From Prionace glauca (taxonomy: Eukaryota > Chordata > Chondrichthyes > Carcharhiniformes > Carcharhinidae), in contig CM075760.1 of the NCBI GenBank assembly GCA_037974335.1, forward strand, positions 6,941,432-7,005,431: a stretch of DNA of 64,000 bases, written 5' to 3'. Position 1 is the stretch's first letter; each line of letters begins with the position of its first letter. This document shows positions 41,736 through 53,779 of this stretch, piece by piece. Below the pieces are notes generated by a model, which saw only the letters and a list, made by a program, of their open reading frames with translations, was not told the origin of the DNA and searched no databases. The position numbers and the translations under genes are program-made.

Positions 41736-42719
41736 TTGTCCTCACATCATTGCCCTGGGCCTCTGGATCACTGGATCAATTAAAATAATTGATGTCACCA
41801 TCTACACAAACAATAAATGTATGACTGTGTTGACACAGGAATGAATGACATTTGAATGATTGATGGATGAATGACTGTTGGATGCCTGAATATTGTGATT
41901 GAGGAATTAGTGAATGGATTGGTGGATTCGTTGATAAATGGGACTGAATGATGCTGTTCTACATTTCCATATTTGTGTTTGACTACTTCATAAATTGAAA
42001 CAACTCCTTTATTCAATGTGTGTCCATCAATCCTTCCAGAGTGTCTGGGTGAAATACATTTCTCGGGAGTTAGCAAGCTGATCCTCTTGAAGAGTAGGGG
42101 GAGATTTTCCTGCAGTTCGGATGGTTCATTTCTCTGCTGATGCTGAATCTTCATATCCAGGACAGAAAGAGAGAGCATGATTTGGTTGAGGAGGAATGAT
42201 TGTACTATATAAAATACTGGTTCTTTCATATACAACAAATCAATCAACAAACCCTCACCCAAATTAGTGAAGACAACAGGGTGAAAAGTAAATAAGATAG
42301 CAACAGAAATATTTGTGAAACTCACTGGAAAACTACAAGTGTAATATTATTTCCCAAAACAGTGTAATAATGAATCGGAATTTAAAGATTCAGTAACTTC
42401 ACATGAAGTACACGTTGTTCCATTTATATCATCACTTTGAAAACCATCACACACTCCAGCTATGTACCAGGACATTCTGTGTGATGAGGAGGTGATGACT
42501 TGTCAATGAAGCGCAGAGGCTGCTGGGTAGCTGTTCATGATCCTCGGTCTGAATTAATTCCATTCCCCACTGAATTCTGGGACAGATTTCATTCCTTGGT
42601 GTCAAAAAGCCAATGTGTTGTCAATAAATTTTAAAATCAATAAATTATATGAAGCAACGTACATATGAAGCAACGTACAAATTATATGAAACAACGTACA
42701 ACGTATATATTGAATAGAA
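41736..42719. other. intergenic, no gene seen
   Basis: About 41835-41955 is a degenerate TGAATGATTGATGGATGAAT simple repeat. The open frame at 41795-42325 on the minus strand runs partly through it and has no recognisable similarity. Confidence 0.45.
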
Positions 42720-43215
42720 TGAAATGCCGAAAATAAACAGAAAATACTGGAGAATCTCAGTAACATCTGTGGAGACAGAATAGAGCCTTTGTTTCACATC
42801 TGGGTGACCCTTCGGCAGAGTATTCCTGCTGCTTTGGAGAGATCATCATTGCTTCCTACAACGTGTCAGAAAAGCTGCATAAATTTCCTGTGAGATGGGA
42901 ATAACAGAAATAATAGATACTATTTCGAGACACTCACAAGCTGCATCAATTCACAGAGTGATCCCAAATATCAGAACAAACTTCTTCATCCTAAACTAAT
43001 CAACATCCCAATCACAAACTATATTCTCAAAAAAATCCTAATCCCTGTCCATCCACATCATTTCTCAATGTCATCATCCTCTTCAATTTCTTCCAAAAAA
43101 ACCCACACTGACTCGAAACGTTGGCTCTATTCTTTCTCCACAGATGCTGTCAGACCCGTTGAGATTTTCCAGCATTCATTATTTTTGTTTCAGTTTCCAG
43201 AATCTGCAGTATTTT
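42720..43215. repeat. pair of short dispersed shark repeats, inverted
   Basis: 42725-42800 (AAAATACTGGAGAATCTCAG, then TGTGGAGACAGAATAGAGCC) and 43098-43215 (TCGAAACGTTGGCTCTATTC, then AGATTTTCCAGCATTCATTA) are one repeat in opposite orientations. Related copies are at about 1015 and 47440-47580. Confidence 0.6.
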
Positions 43216-43229
43216 GCTTGTATCAAACT

Positions 43230-43500
43230 GATGAACATAATTGGTGAATTAATTGTTTATCTGTATGAGTTGATGATAACTGGGAAATTGGAACAACCCC
43301 GGCTGTAAACTCCTCTCCAAGACACTCACAAACCTCACTTGGACCACTCCTTTTCTTATGCTGCGTCGGAGTCTAGGAACACCCTCCCTAAGAGCACTGT
43401 TGGTGTACCTACACTGCAGGTTCTGCAGCAATTGAATAAGGCGGCTCACCACCAGCTCACCGAATGCAATTAGCAATGGGGAATAAATGGGGGCCTAGAC
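43230..43500 (+). repeat. LINE 3' end (WNSLP-NS family)
   Basis: TAAACTCCTCTCCAAGACAC, then TGTACCTACACTGCAGGTTC and GGGGAATAAATGGGGGCCTAG. Same family as 33000-33335. No complete frame remains. Confidence 0.7.
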
Positions 43501-44159
43501 AACGTCGCTTTCCTATCATAGAGTAATTTTAAATATACTCATCATTATATATGAATGAGATCTGGTGAATGGAATTATTAAATTGCAAATGGATGGTAAT
43601 TCGTGAAAATAATTATTATCTTTTTGGACTTTTTTTTATATTCTCCTTATTCGGTCCAGTGTCAGTAATTACTCAGCACTGTCTCAGTTCATGTCTAAGA
43701 AGCTCCTATATCAGTAAAACTGTGCGAGATACTGTCTCAGTTTTATTTTCCTTGACACTGTTATTTTTAAAAATGTTTCTTTCACGGGATATGGGTCTCA
43801 TTGGAATTTGGCATTTGACCATCCCCACATGGCACTCGGCACTAACTCATTACTATTTTCTTGAAGCAGGCCCCTGTTTATATTAAAATACAGCCTGGCT
43901 CTGTTAATACTCTGCTAGACCAGAGCTCAGTTTACATTGCACACGGCATTCTCTCTGGTTATGTACTATTTGATACACACCCTGTGTATATATTTCACTG
44001 TGGCAATTTTGTTCCTGCACTTAACTATGCCTCTCTTTGAATTATGTTTGTTTTACTCCACGGTTTTGTGAGATGAAGAGATAATATGTTGGGATAAAAA
44101 AGATTGTTATCAGGCAAGATCCAGAAACGGGCAGTATTGGATCACCAGTATTTTATTGT
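43501..44159. other. intergenic, no gene seen
   Basis: AT-rich unique-looking DNA. No feature recognised. Confidence 0.4.
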
Positions 44160-45420
44160 GCTGTAATTTTCTTTGTTTTTTTGTTCTTCATTGACAGTAC
44201 ATGCTACACAGGACTTGATATCCACTTTCACTGCAGCCAGCAGAAGTAGATTTCAGATTTCTTTTCCAGTGTCCAAAACCTCACACGGTTTGTCCTTGCA
44301 GAAGAATGCAGAGAATTGTGTTCTCCCAGCCATTTTAATCATTACTGGCATTGACCAGTGCAGTAAAAACTGAGACCATGTCTAATACAATATAAACGTA
44401 GATATGGACAATTGCAGAAATAAGATTGCATCTACTTTCATACAAACAGAGAGAGATCTAAATTAATATAAACAGAGATAATGTCGAGTTTAATACAAAC
44501 AGAAACATGGTGACATATAATATAAGCAGGGACAGCGTCTTATTTGGTACTGACAGATAATATGTCCAATTTACTATGTGTAGAGACAGACAACATAACA
44601 TTCTACATGCAAGATAAAAAGAGTTAGGGTCTAGTGGAAAATAAACAAAGGCATGGCTCACAATACAAGCTGACACAGGGTAAATTTACTGTAATATAAA
44701 GAGACTGGTTCAATCCCCATGAAATTTGTAAAGACGGCTGACTGTCCCATCAAAATCATACAGGACAGGAGTAACATGTGGTTAGCTGCAGAATGCAAAG
44801 TCCCCTCTGTACTGGCAAATTAATAACTCCTAAATCAGGAATAGCATGAGTGAGATGCAAAGTGAATCTCCCTCGAAACTATCCAATTCAAACATTCTCA
44901 CAACAGTATACTGTCTATAAACAGAGGGAAACTCCGTCTACAAATCTGTTCAAACAAAATTAAGGCAGAAAGAGCATGGACACTCTTCTATGTAAAATCT
45001 CTCCTGCACTCTTCCTTCCGAGATCCAGGAGGCAGGTTTAAATTAGTGTTAGGTATAGGGGAAAGAGCCGTCCACATAGTTCCACAAAACATACCCAGGC
45101 CAGGTCCAGTACAGATTAGATACGGATTAAATCTTCCCTGATAAAGATATATCAAACATTCATAAACCAGGTGCAATGAATTTAGACGCAGAGTAAATAT
45201 TCCTCTACTCTGTCCAGTCAAATACTCCAAGGACAGGGACAACACCGGCTAAATATAGGGAAAGATTACACATTGAATCCTTATCACCAGGTGTAACCGA
45301 GGTTAGGTGCAGAAGAAAATGTTTCAAGCACTTCAAGACCACTGATTTCTCAAGAGATCTTTTAGAGTAAATCTCAGTCATGGATTCCAATTTATTGAAT
45401 TATATTCTTTTAGAAACCTG
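44160..45420. repeat. degenerate satellite-like repeat
   Basis: Loose units of roughly 40-60 bp with recurring AATATAAACAGAGA and AATACAAACAGAAA cores separated by variable text. On the opposite strand these read TCTCTGTTTGTATTA, the same core that recurs at 60640-61560. Too diverged to set unit borders. Confidence 0.5.
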
Positions 45421-46235
45421 TAACTGTGGCTGAGAGAACACATTGGGGAGACATTGACTTTATGCTGTGGAGTGAAGACGATGAACCATCGTGGAGAGAC
45501 AAGACGCAGAACCAGACAGGAGAAAGACAGAGAAAGGGATGAAACACAGGAGATGTTCTGTGTTTTCTATGTCATTACTATGCACTTAAGTTACATTTTG
45601 GGATCAGAGGGATTATTTCCTAATTCTGAACATAGATATCATCATGATATTTTTCCTCACATAACTGATGAATAAATAATGTTGAAAAACAATCATTACT
45701 GGAATCCGTTGATTGATTTGCATGATTGTCTCTATTTCTGTGTTGTGTTGGTGGGGAAATATTTGTTGTGTTTTTGTCAGTCAACAATCTAATTTGGAAT
45801 TGCTATTTTTATATTTATTTACATAAATACCTCACTGTTTACAATGAAATGTTCATGACAGAAAAAACAGATAAACCGTCACTTATTGATCAGTTTCAAC
45901 TCAAAATAGCGATTTATTTTAAGAATTTTAACAGTTGGTTCAAAATGAATAAAACTTTTTGAACATTCATAACACCAGTTGTATTTAATTAAAATAAAAT
46001 AATACATTTCATTTCAGAATTAGTTCTGAAAGTTCTGATGTCAGAATTAATAAAGGATCTGTGAATAGGCAGATATTCCACTGAATGATAATCTGATTGA
46101 GGATTTAGTCTGTTTAAACTAGACAAGTTAAACTAAAAAAAAAACAGATCTGATGTCTGAAATATTCCTTCACAAATAGTGATCACACTCACACGAGGGA
46201 AGAATAAAAAATGTGGTTATCACGAAGAGATACAC
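45421..46235. other. intergenic, no gene seen
   Basis: No feature recognised. Confidence 0.35.
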
Positions 46236-46239
46236 TTAT

Positions 46240-46705
46240 TTTTGCTGCCTCACAGGCAACAGGGAAGCGGGTTCGATTCTAACATTGGGTGACTGTGTGT
46301 GGTTTTCACATTCTATCCATATCCATGTGAGTTTCCTCCGAGTGCTCCAGTTTCCTTCCACAGTCCCAGGATGTGCAGGTTAGGTGGATTGGCTGTGATA
46401 AATTGCCCCTTAGCGCCCAATGGTGTGCAAATTAGAATCATAGAATCCCTACAGTGCAGAAGTAGAGCATTTGGTTCATCAAGTCTGCTATCCGGCAGAG
46501 CATCCTTCCCAGGCCCAATGTAAATTGTCTGTGCTAAATTTCCTGTTAGTGTCCAATAATGTGTAGGTTCGGGGAATTAGCCAGTGAATATGTGTGGTTG
46601 CCGGGATCGGATGAAAGCTTGCCTAGGTAGGATGCTGTGCTGGAGAGCCCGCTGCAGAGTTATTGGACCGAATGACCATGTTGAACTGTAGGGATTCTAT
46701 GATTT
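46240..46705 (+). repeat. tRNA-derived SINE with a nested retroposon tail
   Basis: GCTGCCTCACAGGCAACAGG, CGGGTTCGATTCTAACATTG (B box), TTTCCTCCGAGTGCTCCAGT and a TGAACTGTAGGGATTCTATG tail. At 46432-46520 a reversed LINE-type tail (GAATCATAGAATCCCTACAG) breaks the body, followed by a second body segment. Confidence 0.75.
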
Positions 46706-47395
46706 TATGCTTCTATGATCAGGCAGAGCAGTGATTATATTCACATTAATCTCAGCGATTCCAAAGTATTACAAATTATGGGGGAATTTGAATGTATAGA
46801 ACATTTTACCCGACCTCATGTCGCCCCAAAGTTCTTAAAACTCACTGATGTACCTTTGCTGAATTTAATCACTGTTCCCATGTTGTAACTGACCAGGTAA
46901 GTTGCGTACCACAAACTCCCACAAACCCGGTTGTGATAAATGGCCAACAAATTTGCGATTTTATTTGACAAATGAGGTTTTGGGTCGGACATTGGACAGA
47001 ACAGATTTGCTGTTCATAATTATATCAAGAGATTTGACATCCTGGCATTGATATTAAATACGAATCTGGTTCTCTCTCTCTCTGATGATACCCATTGAGA
47101 TGCTGAGGAGCACTGTTGCTGTTTTAGTTTTAGATTTCCGGAATCTGCAGCAATTTGCACTGGTTTTATTGAATCTCTGGATGCGAGTGTCACTGACAAA
47201 GCTAACATTAATTGGTGACTGTGAACCATCTTGCTGAAACCTGCCCTCCGGATGGGTGACTTTCCACTGCAGGTTTAATACAACTGGGTGGATTTCTCGG
47301 ATATTTCAGTGGTGGTGAAGGGTTATTTTCATCACATGGAACTGGAGTCTGTGTAGGACAGACAGGAGAAAGATAGGAATATTCGGTTTATAGTT
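46706..47395. other. intergenic, no gene seen
   Basis: Where the D, J and C parts of a duplicated cluster might be expected if copy B were whole. No recombination signal, J motif or Ig exon was found. Confidence 0.5.
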
Positions 47396-47397
47396 AT

Positions 47398-48240
47398 TTG
47401 CAAAGAGAAGATGTTGTTTGAAGTATAAAAACAATTCTGTAGATTCTGGAATTCAAACCCAAAGAGAAAATGCTGGAAAATCTCAGCAGGCCTGGCAATA
47501 TTTGTAAGAAGAGGGAACAGCTGACGTTTCGAGTCCAGATGTCCCGAGACTGTCCAGCATTTTCTCTTTACGTTGTTTTAAGCGTCTTTGGGTGGAATAA
47601 ATTGATTCTGAATCTCTAGGGCGGAGGAATTGTGGGTTGATCCAAGACTATCAAACTGAAGGAGAGACTATAAACACTATCAGGGACGGGTCGGACCCAG
47701 ACCATCCAGTTGCTGACCATATTGAACACTTTGTCTTTACAGCTCAGTCTCAGGGAGCCTCAGGGATGCCCGGTTTCTGCCTCTGGCTGAGTCAACACAA
47801 CCTCCGATTCGACACTTAAAAAAAAAACTATGAAAAGAAAACACACCTCACCCCGGACACACTCTCTCACCTTTTGCCATCGGGAACTAGGTAAAAAACA
47901 AAGTCTGAAAACAATACAAACCGACTCAGAAACAATTTCTTTACAGCTGCAATCAGATTTTTGAATGGATCTACCTCGCATTAAATTGATATTTTTCTAG
48001 ACCCGAGCTATGACTGCAACATAATATTCTTCACTCTCTCCCCTCCTTCTCTATGCACGGTATGCTCCGTCCGTATAGTGCGCAAGACTGTGTACTAATA
48101 TGTGTGGTAATAATAAATCAAATAAAATATATCAAAAAACACCGAGGATCATTCCCAGTGAATTGATTGCTGACACTGGAATATTCAACAGACAAACTAA
48201 CACTGAGGCAGAAAGAGTGAAATCCATTGGAACGTCTCTG
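47398..48240 (-). pseudogene. IGHV: broken VH segment (duplicate of the functional VH)
   Basis: Minus-strand text at 47813-47735 reads [15 protein letters not shown], a stop, then GSLRLS-like sequence, matching framework 1 of the functional VH. Similarity goes on weakly into framework 2 to about 47660. A 24-bp exact match to framework 3 (CAAAGAGAAGATGTTGTTTG and on) lies at 47401-47424, beyond a dispersed repeat inserted at about 47445-47580. The leader intron is recognisable at 48130-48230, split by another insert at about 47835-48125. The leader exon, the promoter and the 3' end with its recombination signal are absent. It cannot be functional. Confidence 0.88.
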
Positions 48241-48379
48241 CCACTCCAAAAGGTGAAATTATATTTGAGCCTCTGATATAGAGAAAAAAACAATTTGATT
48301 GTAATTCAAGTCCCTTAATTCTGCACCCCTTCACAAGAGAATAGACATAAAGAAGATGACATGACTTTATCAGGGTAAA

Positions 48380-48660
48380 AATGCCAGTGTCCGTGGGAGT
48401 TTGCGCGTTCTTCCCGTGGTTGCGTGGGTTTCCTCCGGGTGCTCCGGTTTCCTCCCACATCCCAAAAATGTGCTTTTAGGCTGATTGATTGGGTAACAAA
48501 TTGTCCCTATATTGGACCTCCCTGATCCTCGCACATTAGGCATATACTAAAATCATGAATAGGTCACTGACAATGGGACGGCGGCGCGGGCTCGTTGGGC
48601 CGAAGGGCCTGTTTCTTGTGCTGTGTTGTTCTTTGTTCTTGTTCTTTGTTCTTTGATTTG
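48380..48660 (+). repeat. tRNA-derived shark SINE in copy B
   Basis: Nearly identical to 9700-9975 over the body and GGACGGCGGCGCGGGCTCGT end, with a GTTCTTTGTTCTTG tail. Sits between the broken VH and the duplicated flank, where the leader and promoter should be. Confidence 0.85.
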
Positions 48661-48829
48661 CACATTGCAGCAAAAATATAATCCATTTGTAGAATTATTA
48701 ACGATTTATGTAACTAATTGCTGAAATAATTTTATTTCAGGTGTGGGTAGCTGTCACTGTAATTTGGGACTGGATACAAGAAGGAGGGAAGAAATGGCCT
48801 AATGTTATCGCGAGGCAATTAATGCACAA

Positions 48830-49095
48830 ACTTAACTAATGTTCTCAGGACCCGACTTCGAATCCAACCACCACAGATGGTGGGATTTAAATTCAGTAAA
48901 AAAAAGTGTCTGGAAATAAGAATTCACTTACGGTCAAGATATCATTGTCGATTGTGTAAAAACCTACCTGCTTCACTAATGTATTTTAGAGAAGGGAATC
49001 TGCCGTCCTTACCTGGTCTGGCCTATGTGTGATCCAAGAGCCACAGCAATGTGATTGGCTCTCACTGCCTTCGGACAAGAAGTAGGCAATAAATT
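48830..49095 (+). repeat. shark SINE (same family as 25845-26095)
   Basis: CGACTTCGAATCCAACCACC, GGTGGGATTTAAATTCAGTA and TACCTGGTCTGGCCTATGTG with GCCACAGCAATGTGATTGGC. B-box-like promoter followed by the typical body. Confidence 0.75.
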
Positions 49096-49104
49096 CTGAA
49101 CAGT

Positions 49105-49425
49105 CAAAGGTGCCCATGTCCATAGAATCATTACAGAGCAGAAGAAGGCCTTTTGGCCTATCAGGCCCAAACCCACAACATTCCCACCTAAGTCTATCCC
49201 CATCACCCCACGTATATTCCCTGCAAATTCTCCTGACACGATTGGACAATTCATCATCGTGGATCAACCAATGCGGCATATCCTTGAACAATGTGAGTAA
49301 ATGAGCAGGCAATTGGAGAATATGCAGACTCCACACAGACAGACCCAAACCGGGAGTTGAACCCGGGTCCCTGGCGCTTTGAGGCAGAATCCCTAACATA
49401 TATGCCACCGTGCCATCCACAAATT
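49105..49425 (-). repeat. tRNA-derived SINE
   Basis: Reverse strand reads GATGGCACGGTGGCATATAT, CCGGGTTCAACTCCCGGTTT (B box) and a 3' end at about 49120 (TCCATAGAATCATTACAGAG). Confidence 0.8.
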
Positions 49426-50985
49426 AATTCAAAAAGGACAATCCTCATGTGATGCAATATTATACGTTAGATTTCCCCAACGGCTCCTTTTTCCTGTGAA
49501 AATTAACACTGAAAGAAAACTGGTGGACTTATAATTAATTGAACTGACAGGGAAACATGACATCGACATCAACCTTTGACAGAGAATTTATAGAATCCGA
49601 ATGGACACGGTGATCAGGAAAGTTCTTTGTCAACATCCAAATCATTGCTGCTCATTTTATTGGCCACCGGCTGTAGAACATTCACTGGTAGTGGGAACTC
49701 AGGATATTAGGACTTTGTGGCATATTGCACAATATCACAAAAATAAATGTTTTGTCTTCCACTAAACCAGGCCGTTTCTTCACTCATTGGCAGCTATGAG
49801 AGCGACTGTTAAATAATCGAAACCAGATTATGCTGGACAACAGAACATGGTGCTGATCAGGGATAAGAGAGGTTGTCTTTTTAAAGAGGTGCAGAACGCT
49901 TAGAATATTCCAGGTATCTGCGCTTTTCAAGACAATTGTATGATTTTATTTTACTTTTAATTATTTTCATTTTGGGGCCATTGCACTGATCTCATTGGAC
50001 TGAGGGGGTGGGGAGGTCAAAATCTCTTCCTTGCAGGTCATGAAGTTACTCACAAAGTGGCTTTAATTGTTGGAAGGACATTTATTTGGAAGTTATACAA
50101 ATGAAATAGCATCTGGCCAATTTACTCGTTCCCCATTCTATTTAATCACAATGCAGCCCTTTAAAATATTTGCTTGGAAGGAATACCATTTAAAAACCTT
50201 TCTTTATTATGGGAATCAAGCATTTATTGTATAACTGGATAAATCCCATTTAATCCTTACATATTCGCGCTAATCTGTCCCACGCAGTATTTGGCAGCAG
50301 TCCAACCTGCTGCCAACTGCCCGAAGATATTTACAGGAAGCATCTGACGGTGTTTGTTGAGTAAGTCAAAGATCTATTTCCTCAGTACTGAACAGTTGGC
50401 TGCAAGCCAACTTCAAACTCTTAGCATTGTCAATAGAGCCTATTTATAAACAAATCTGCCCAGCAACAACTCGAGGCAGCTTAATTATTATTTTTTAAAG
50501 CTGTGAACCGATATGAATGCTTCCCATTTCATTGGAAAAGAAAGCTACCCAGATTCTCTGGCACCTTGTTAGTAACAATGATGATCTCTCCAACCCAACA
50601 ATACATTGTGATGGATGGATAGAAATAAATACAGGCAGATTGTGAGAGTTGATTCAGAGAGGTGATATATCTTATACTGCATAAATATGTAGGCTGGTGT
50701 TTTATTTCACTTTATTCTTCCATGGGACGTGGGGGTCCCTGGAAAGAACAACATTTGTTTCCTGTGCTTAATTCCTTTTTAGCTGAGTGGTGTGTTAGGG
50801 CATCTCAGAAGGCATTGCCCAGTTATATATATGGCGGTCCATCTTGAGTTACACCCTGCTGAGACCAAGTAGGGACGGCACATGTCCTTCATTGGGGAAT
50901 CAGAGGGTTATTTCGTCGCTATCAGTATGAATCAAAATTTATTGATTGAATTCAAATTCCACCTGCTGCCATGGTCGGATTTAAT

Positions 50986-51013
50986 CTCAATTTAATTTAA
51001 TTTAATTTAATTC
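50986..51013. repeat. TTTAA microsatellite
   Basis: About five TTTAA units at the junction of duplication copy B and the LINE that follows. Confidence 0.8.
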
Positions 51014-51560
51014 CAGAGATTCACCACCCTTTGAGTGAAGAAATTCCTCCTCAACTCCATTCTAAACTGCCGCCCCCCCACCCCTTATCTTGAGGCTGTG
51101 CTCGCTTGTCCTGCTGTCCTTTCTGAGCGGGAAGAATCTCTCTACCTCTACCCTATCCATCCCCTTCATTATCTTATGCGTCTCTATAAGATCCCCCCTC
51201 ATCCTTCTAAATTCCAACGAGTACAGAACCAGTCTATTCAGCCTCTCTTCAAAGTTCAACCCCCTCATCTCCGGTATCAGCCTAGTGAACCTCCTCTGCA
51301 TTCCCTCCAAGGCCAAAATATCCTTCGACAAGTGCAGCGACCAAAACTGCACACAGTACTCCAGCTGCGGCCTCACCAGTACATTGTGCAGTTGCAGCAA
51401 GACCTCCCTACTTTTATATTCTATCTCCATCGCTATAAAGGCCAGGCTAATCGCCTTCCTGATCACCTGCTGCACCTGCAGACTGGGTTTTTGCGACTCA
51501 TGCACAAGGACCCCCAGGTCCCTCTGCACCGTAGCATGCTGCAGCTTTTCCCCCTAGAAA
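51014..51560 (-). repeat. LINE family A, 3' end missing its tail
   Basis: The minus-strand frame 51529-51062 reads MQRDLGVLVHESQKPSLQVQ, LEYCVQFWSLHLSKDILALE and GDLIETHKIMKGMDRVEVER, diverged from the other family A copies. It stops at VVNLWN (51014), without the usual 3' untranslated tail. Confidence 0.88.
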
Positions 51561-51574
51561 TAGTAATCCCTCCC

Positions 51575-51660
51575 ACTATTATTTATTTTTGAGAATTTAT
51601 TTATTTTTATTTATTTATTTTTGTGAATTTTTACTATTTGTTTTTGTGAATGGAGAATTA
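51575..51660. repeat. TTTATTT low-complexity tract
   Basis: TTATTTATTTTTGTGAATTT-like simple sequence. Confidence 0.75.
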
Positions 51661-51819
51661 TTGGTAATATTGGCGTCAGGCGATGACCACCTCCAAAAAG
51701 GGGGAATCTGACCGTTGCCCCTTGTCACTCAAAGATATTACAACATTGAATCAACAACTATCAACATCTTCGAGGTTACCATTGGCTAATCGCTGTGTTA
51801 GCTGGGTATATTCATGCCC

Positions 51820-52390
51820 CAGCTGGAATATCAGCTCAGCCTGCTGTGAGTAACCCACCCCCTAACTCCCCAAACCTGTGCACCACCTTCACGACACATA
51901 TTAGGGGACAAAAATTGTTCTCTCCACTTACTTGAATAGGTACAGTACAAACAACATTCAAAAAATCTTCATCCCATTCAGGCCAAAGCAGCCGGCTTGA
52001 CAGGTATAGCATTTGCAAATGCTCACTCCCTTCACCACACAGAGCATCATTATGTACCATCTACAAGTTTCACTTCCGAACCTCACCAAGGCTCCTTAGG
52101 CAGCCACACGGTGGGTTGCCATCTGCAAGGACAGGGGTAACAGTTACCAGGGAATATCACCTATAAATTCCCCTCCAAGTCAGTCATATACCTGATGTAG
52201 AAATGTATCATCCTTCCAACACTGTCACGGGACCGAGATCCTAGAACTCCCTGTGTAACAGGACCGTATGGGTATCTACACCACAGGGTCTGCAGCAATT
52301 CAAGAAGGTAGCTTACCACCAGTTTACTAAAGGCAGTGAGGAATATGCAACAAATACTGACTAGGCCAGCAACGTCCATATCCCTTAAAT
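51820..52390 (+). repeat. LINE 3' part (WNSLP-NS family)
   Basis: GCTCACTCCCTTCACCACAC, TATGTACCATCTACAAGTTT, CTCACCAAGGCTCCTTAGGC, AGATCCTAGAACTCCCTGTG and TCTGCAGCAATTCAAGAAGG. The order matches the end of the LINE whose middle is at 57530-58545. Confidence 0.75.
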
Positions 52391-52760
52391 TAAAACATCA
52401 ACATATCAATGTTTATGAATGGATGATAACTAATGAACACAATTGGGCATCTTTGTAAATGTTTGGCAATTGATGAAAATAAATATCAACTTTCTGAACA
52501 TTTATGACCTTCTTTTTCTCTGCCAGAAGATAGGTTCCATTCCACAGGAGATTCATGATTCAGAAACATCACACTATCCGAAGATAAGGCGGATAGAAGA
52601 GACGGCAACATCTGTAGGTGTATCTCAATCATAATATTACGGGACAGGCCTTTGATAGGATGACAATTTTGTTACTCATCTGCTTGAAGACCGGGATTAA
52701 GCTGAAGCGCAGTGTTTTGTTTGTGTTGGGGTGATGGGTATCACCATCTATGGGCATGGG
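52391..52760. other. intergenic, no gene seen
   Basis: No feature recognised. Confidence 0.35.
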
Positions 52761-52766
52761 AATGTA

Positions 52767-52857
52767 TGGGTATGGTATGTATAGAGATATGTATATCTAT
52801 ATAGAGATATGTATAGAGATATGATATGTATAGAGATATACATATCATACCCATACA
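52767..52857. repeat. imperfect palindrome with TATAGAGATATG repeats
   Basis: TGTATGGGTATGGTATGTAT at the left and ATACATATCATACCCATACA at the right are reverse complements with one mismatch over about 20 bp. Between them lie three or four TATAGAGATATG units. Confidence 0.8.
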
Positions 52858-53094
52858 TTGGTGAATCTCAGTAAGACATTCGACACTAACATCAGGTCAG
52901 AGACTACAACATTTGGGGGAACTAAGCTCTCCATCAAAAAATTCTCGGTCTCTTTTATGACACAGAAAAGGAAAATTTACAAAACAACTGATAGCTTCAT
53001 GGACAACACTTAGGGTTGAATCAACCTCTCCAAAATTGTCCTCCTCAGTCAGCAACAAATGTGAACTATGAAAAAAGACACCAAACTAAAATGA

Positions 53095-53360
53095 ATAGAA
53101 CAAAGAACAAAGAACAACACAGCACGGGAATCAGGCCCTTCGGCCCAACGAACCCGTGTCGCCATCTTAACAATGTGTTTTTCCTCCTCCACCCTTGACC
53201 CATGTCTATGCTTATGGTACCCCCATTGGAAACCAGATTAAGAGGAGAATAATTTAGGGACAATTTGTTACACCAATCAGCCTAATAACACTTCTTTGGG
53301 GTGTGGGAGGAAATCAGAGCACCCAGAGGAAACCCACGCAACCACAGGGAGAATGTGCAT
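53095..53360 (-). repeat. tRNA-derived shark SINE, 3' half
   Basis: GAACAAAGAACAAAGAACAA tail, GGGAATCAGGCCCTTCGGCC, GGAGGAAATCAGAGCACCCA and ACCCACGCAACCACAGGGAG. Same family as 9545-9980. Confidence 0.82.
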
Positions 53361-53449
53361 GCCCCTCGTTAGACAACGAGGTGGACCGAAACACCTGTGG
53401 AGTGAAAGAGAAAAACATCAACACATGTAGCATTAGATTTCCAGTCACG

Positions 53450-53775
53450 TCCCCAGACTCTGATCCATATTTAAAACAGTCTCCTGTGACTCTCCATCCC
53501 GATTTTCCTCATGTATCTATCAAAGTAAACCTTAAACAAGTCCATCGTGCCTGCCTCCACCACCTTACTTGGCAGTGCATTCTATACCCCCACGACCCTC
53601 TGTGTGAAAAACCTCCCTCTAGCATCCAAATTATACCTCCCCCCTCACCATAAGCCCGTGGCCTCTCGTGATATTTGTCTCCAATCTAAGAAAAAGCCTG
53701 CCACTCTTTACTCTGTCTATACCCTTCATTATTTTATACACCTCGATTAGTTCCCCCCTCAATCTCAATAGTGTC
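53450..53775 (-). repeat. CR1-like LINE 3' end
   Basis: TGCCTGCCTCCACCACCTTA, CATTCTATACCCCCACGACC and ATACCCTTCATTATTTTATA read, on the minus strand, as the end of CR1-like ORF2. Broken by a frameshift. Confidence 0.75.
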
Positions 53776-53779
53776 GGGT

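Larger units (their letters stand above)
48715..50985. repeat. VH upstream segmental duplication, copy B
   Basis: Second copy of 40481-41735, expanded by SINEs at about 48830-49095 and 49105-49420. The copy ends where a TTTAA run and a family A LINE begin (50986). Confidence 0.88.

Noticed and set aside
41795-42325. 176-residue minus-strand frame
   Set aside because: Runs partly through a TGAATGAT simple repeat and shows no recognisable domain.
40000-47000. A second J or constant region belonging to the broken VH
   Set aside because: No WGQG-type J motif, heptamer-nonamer pair or Ig domain signature was found on the minus strand here.
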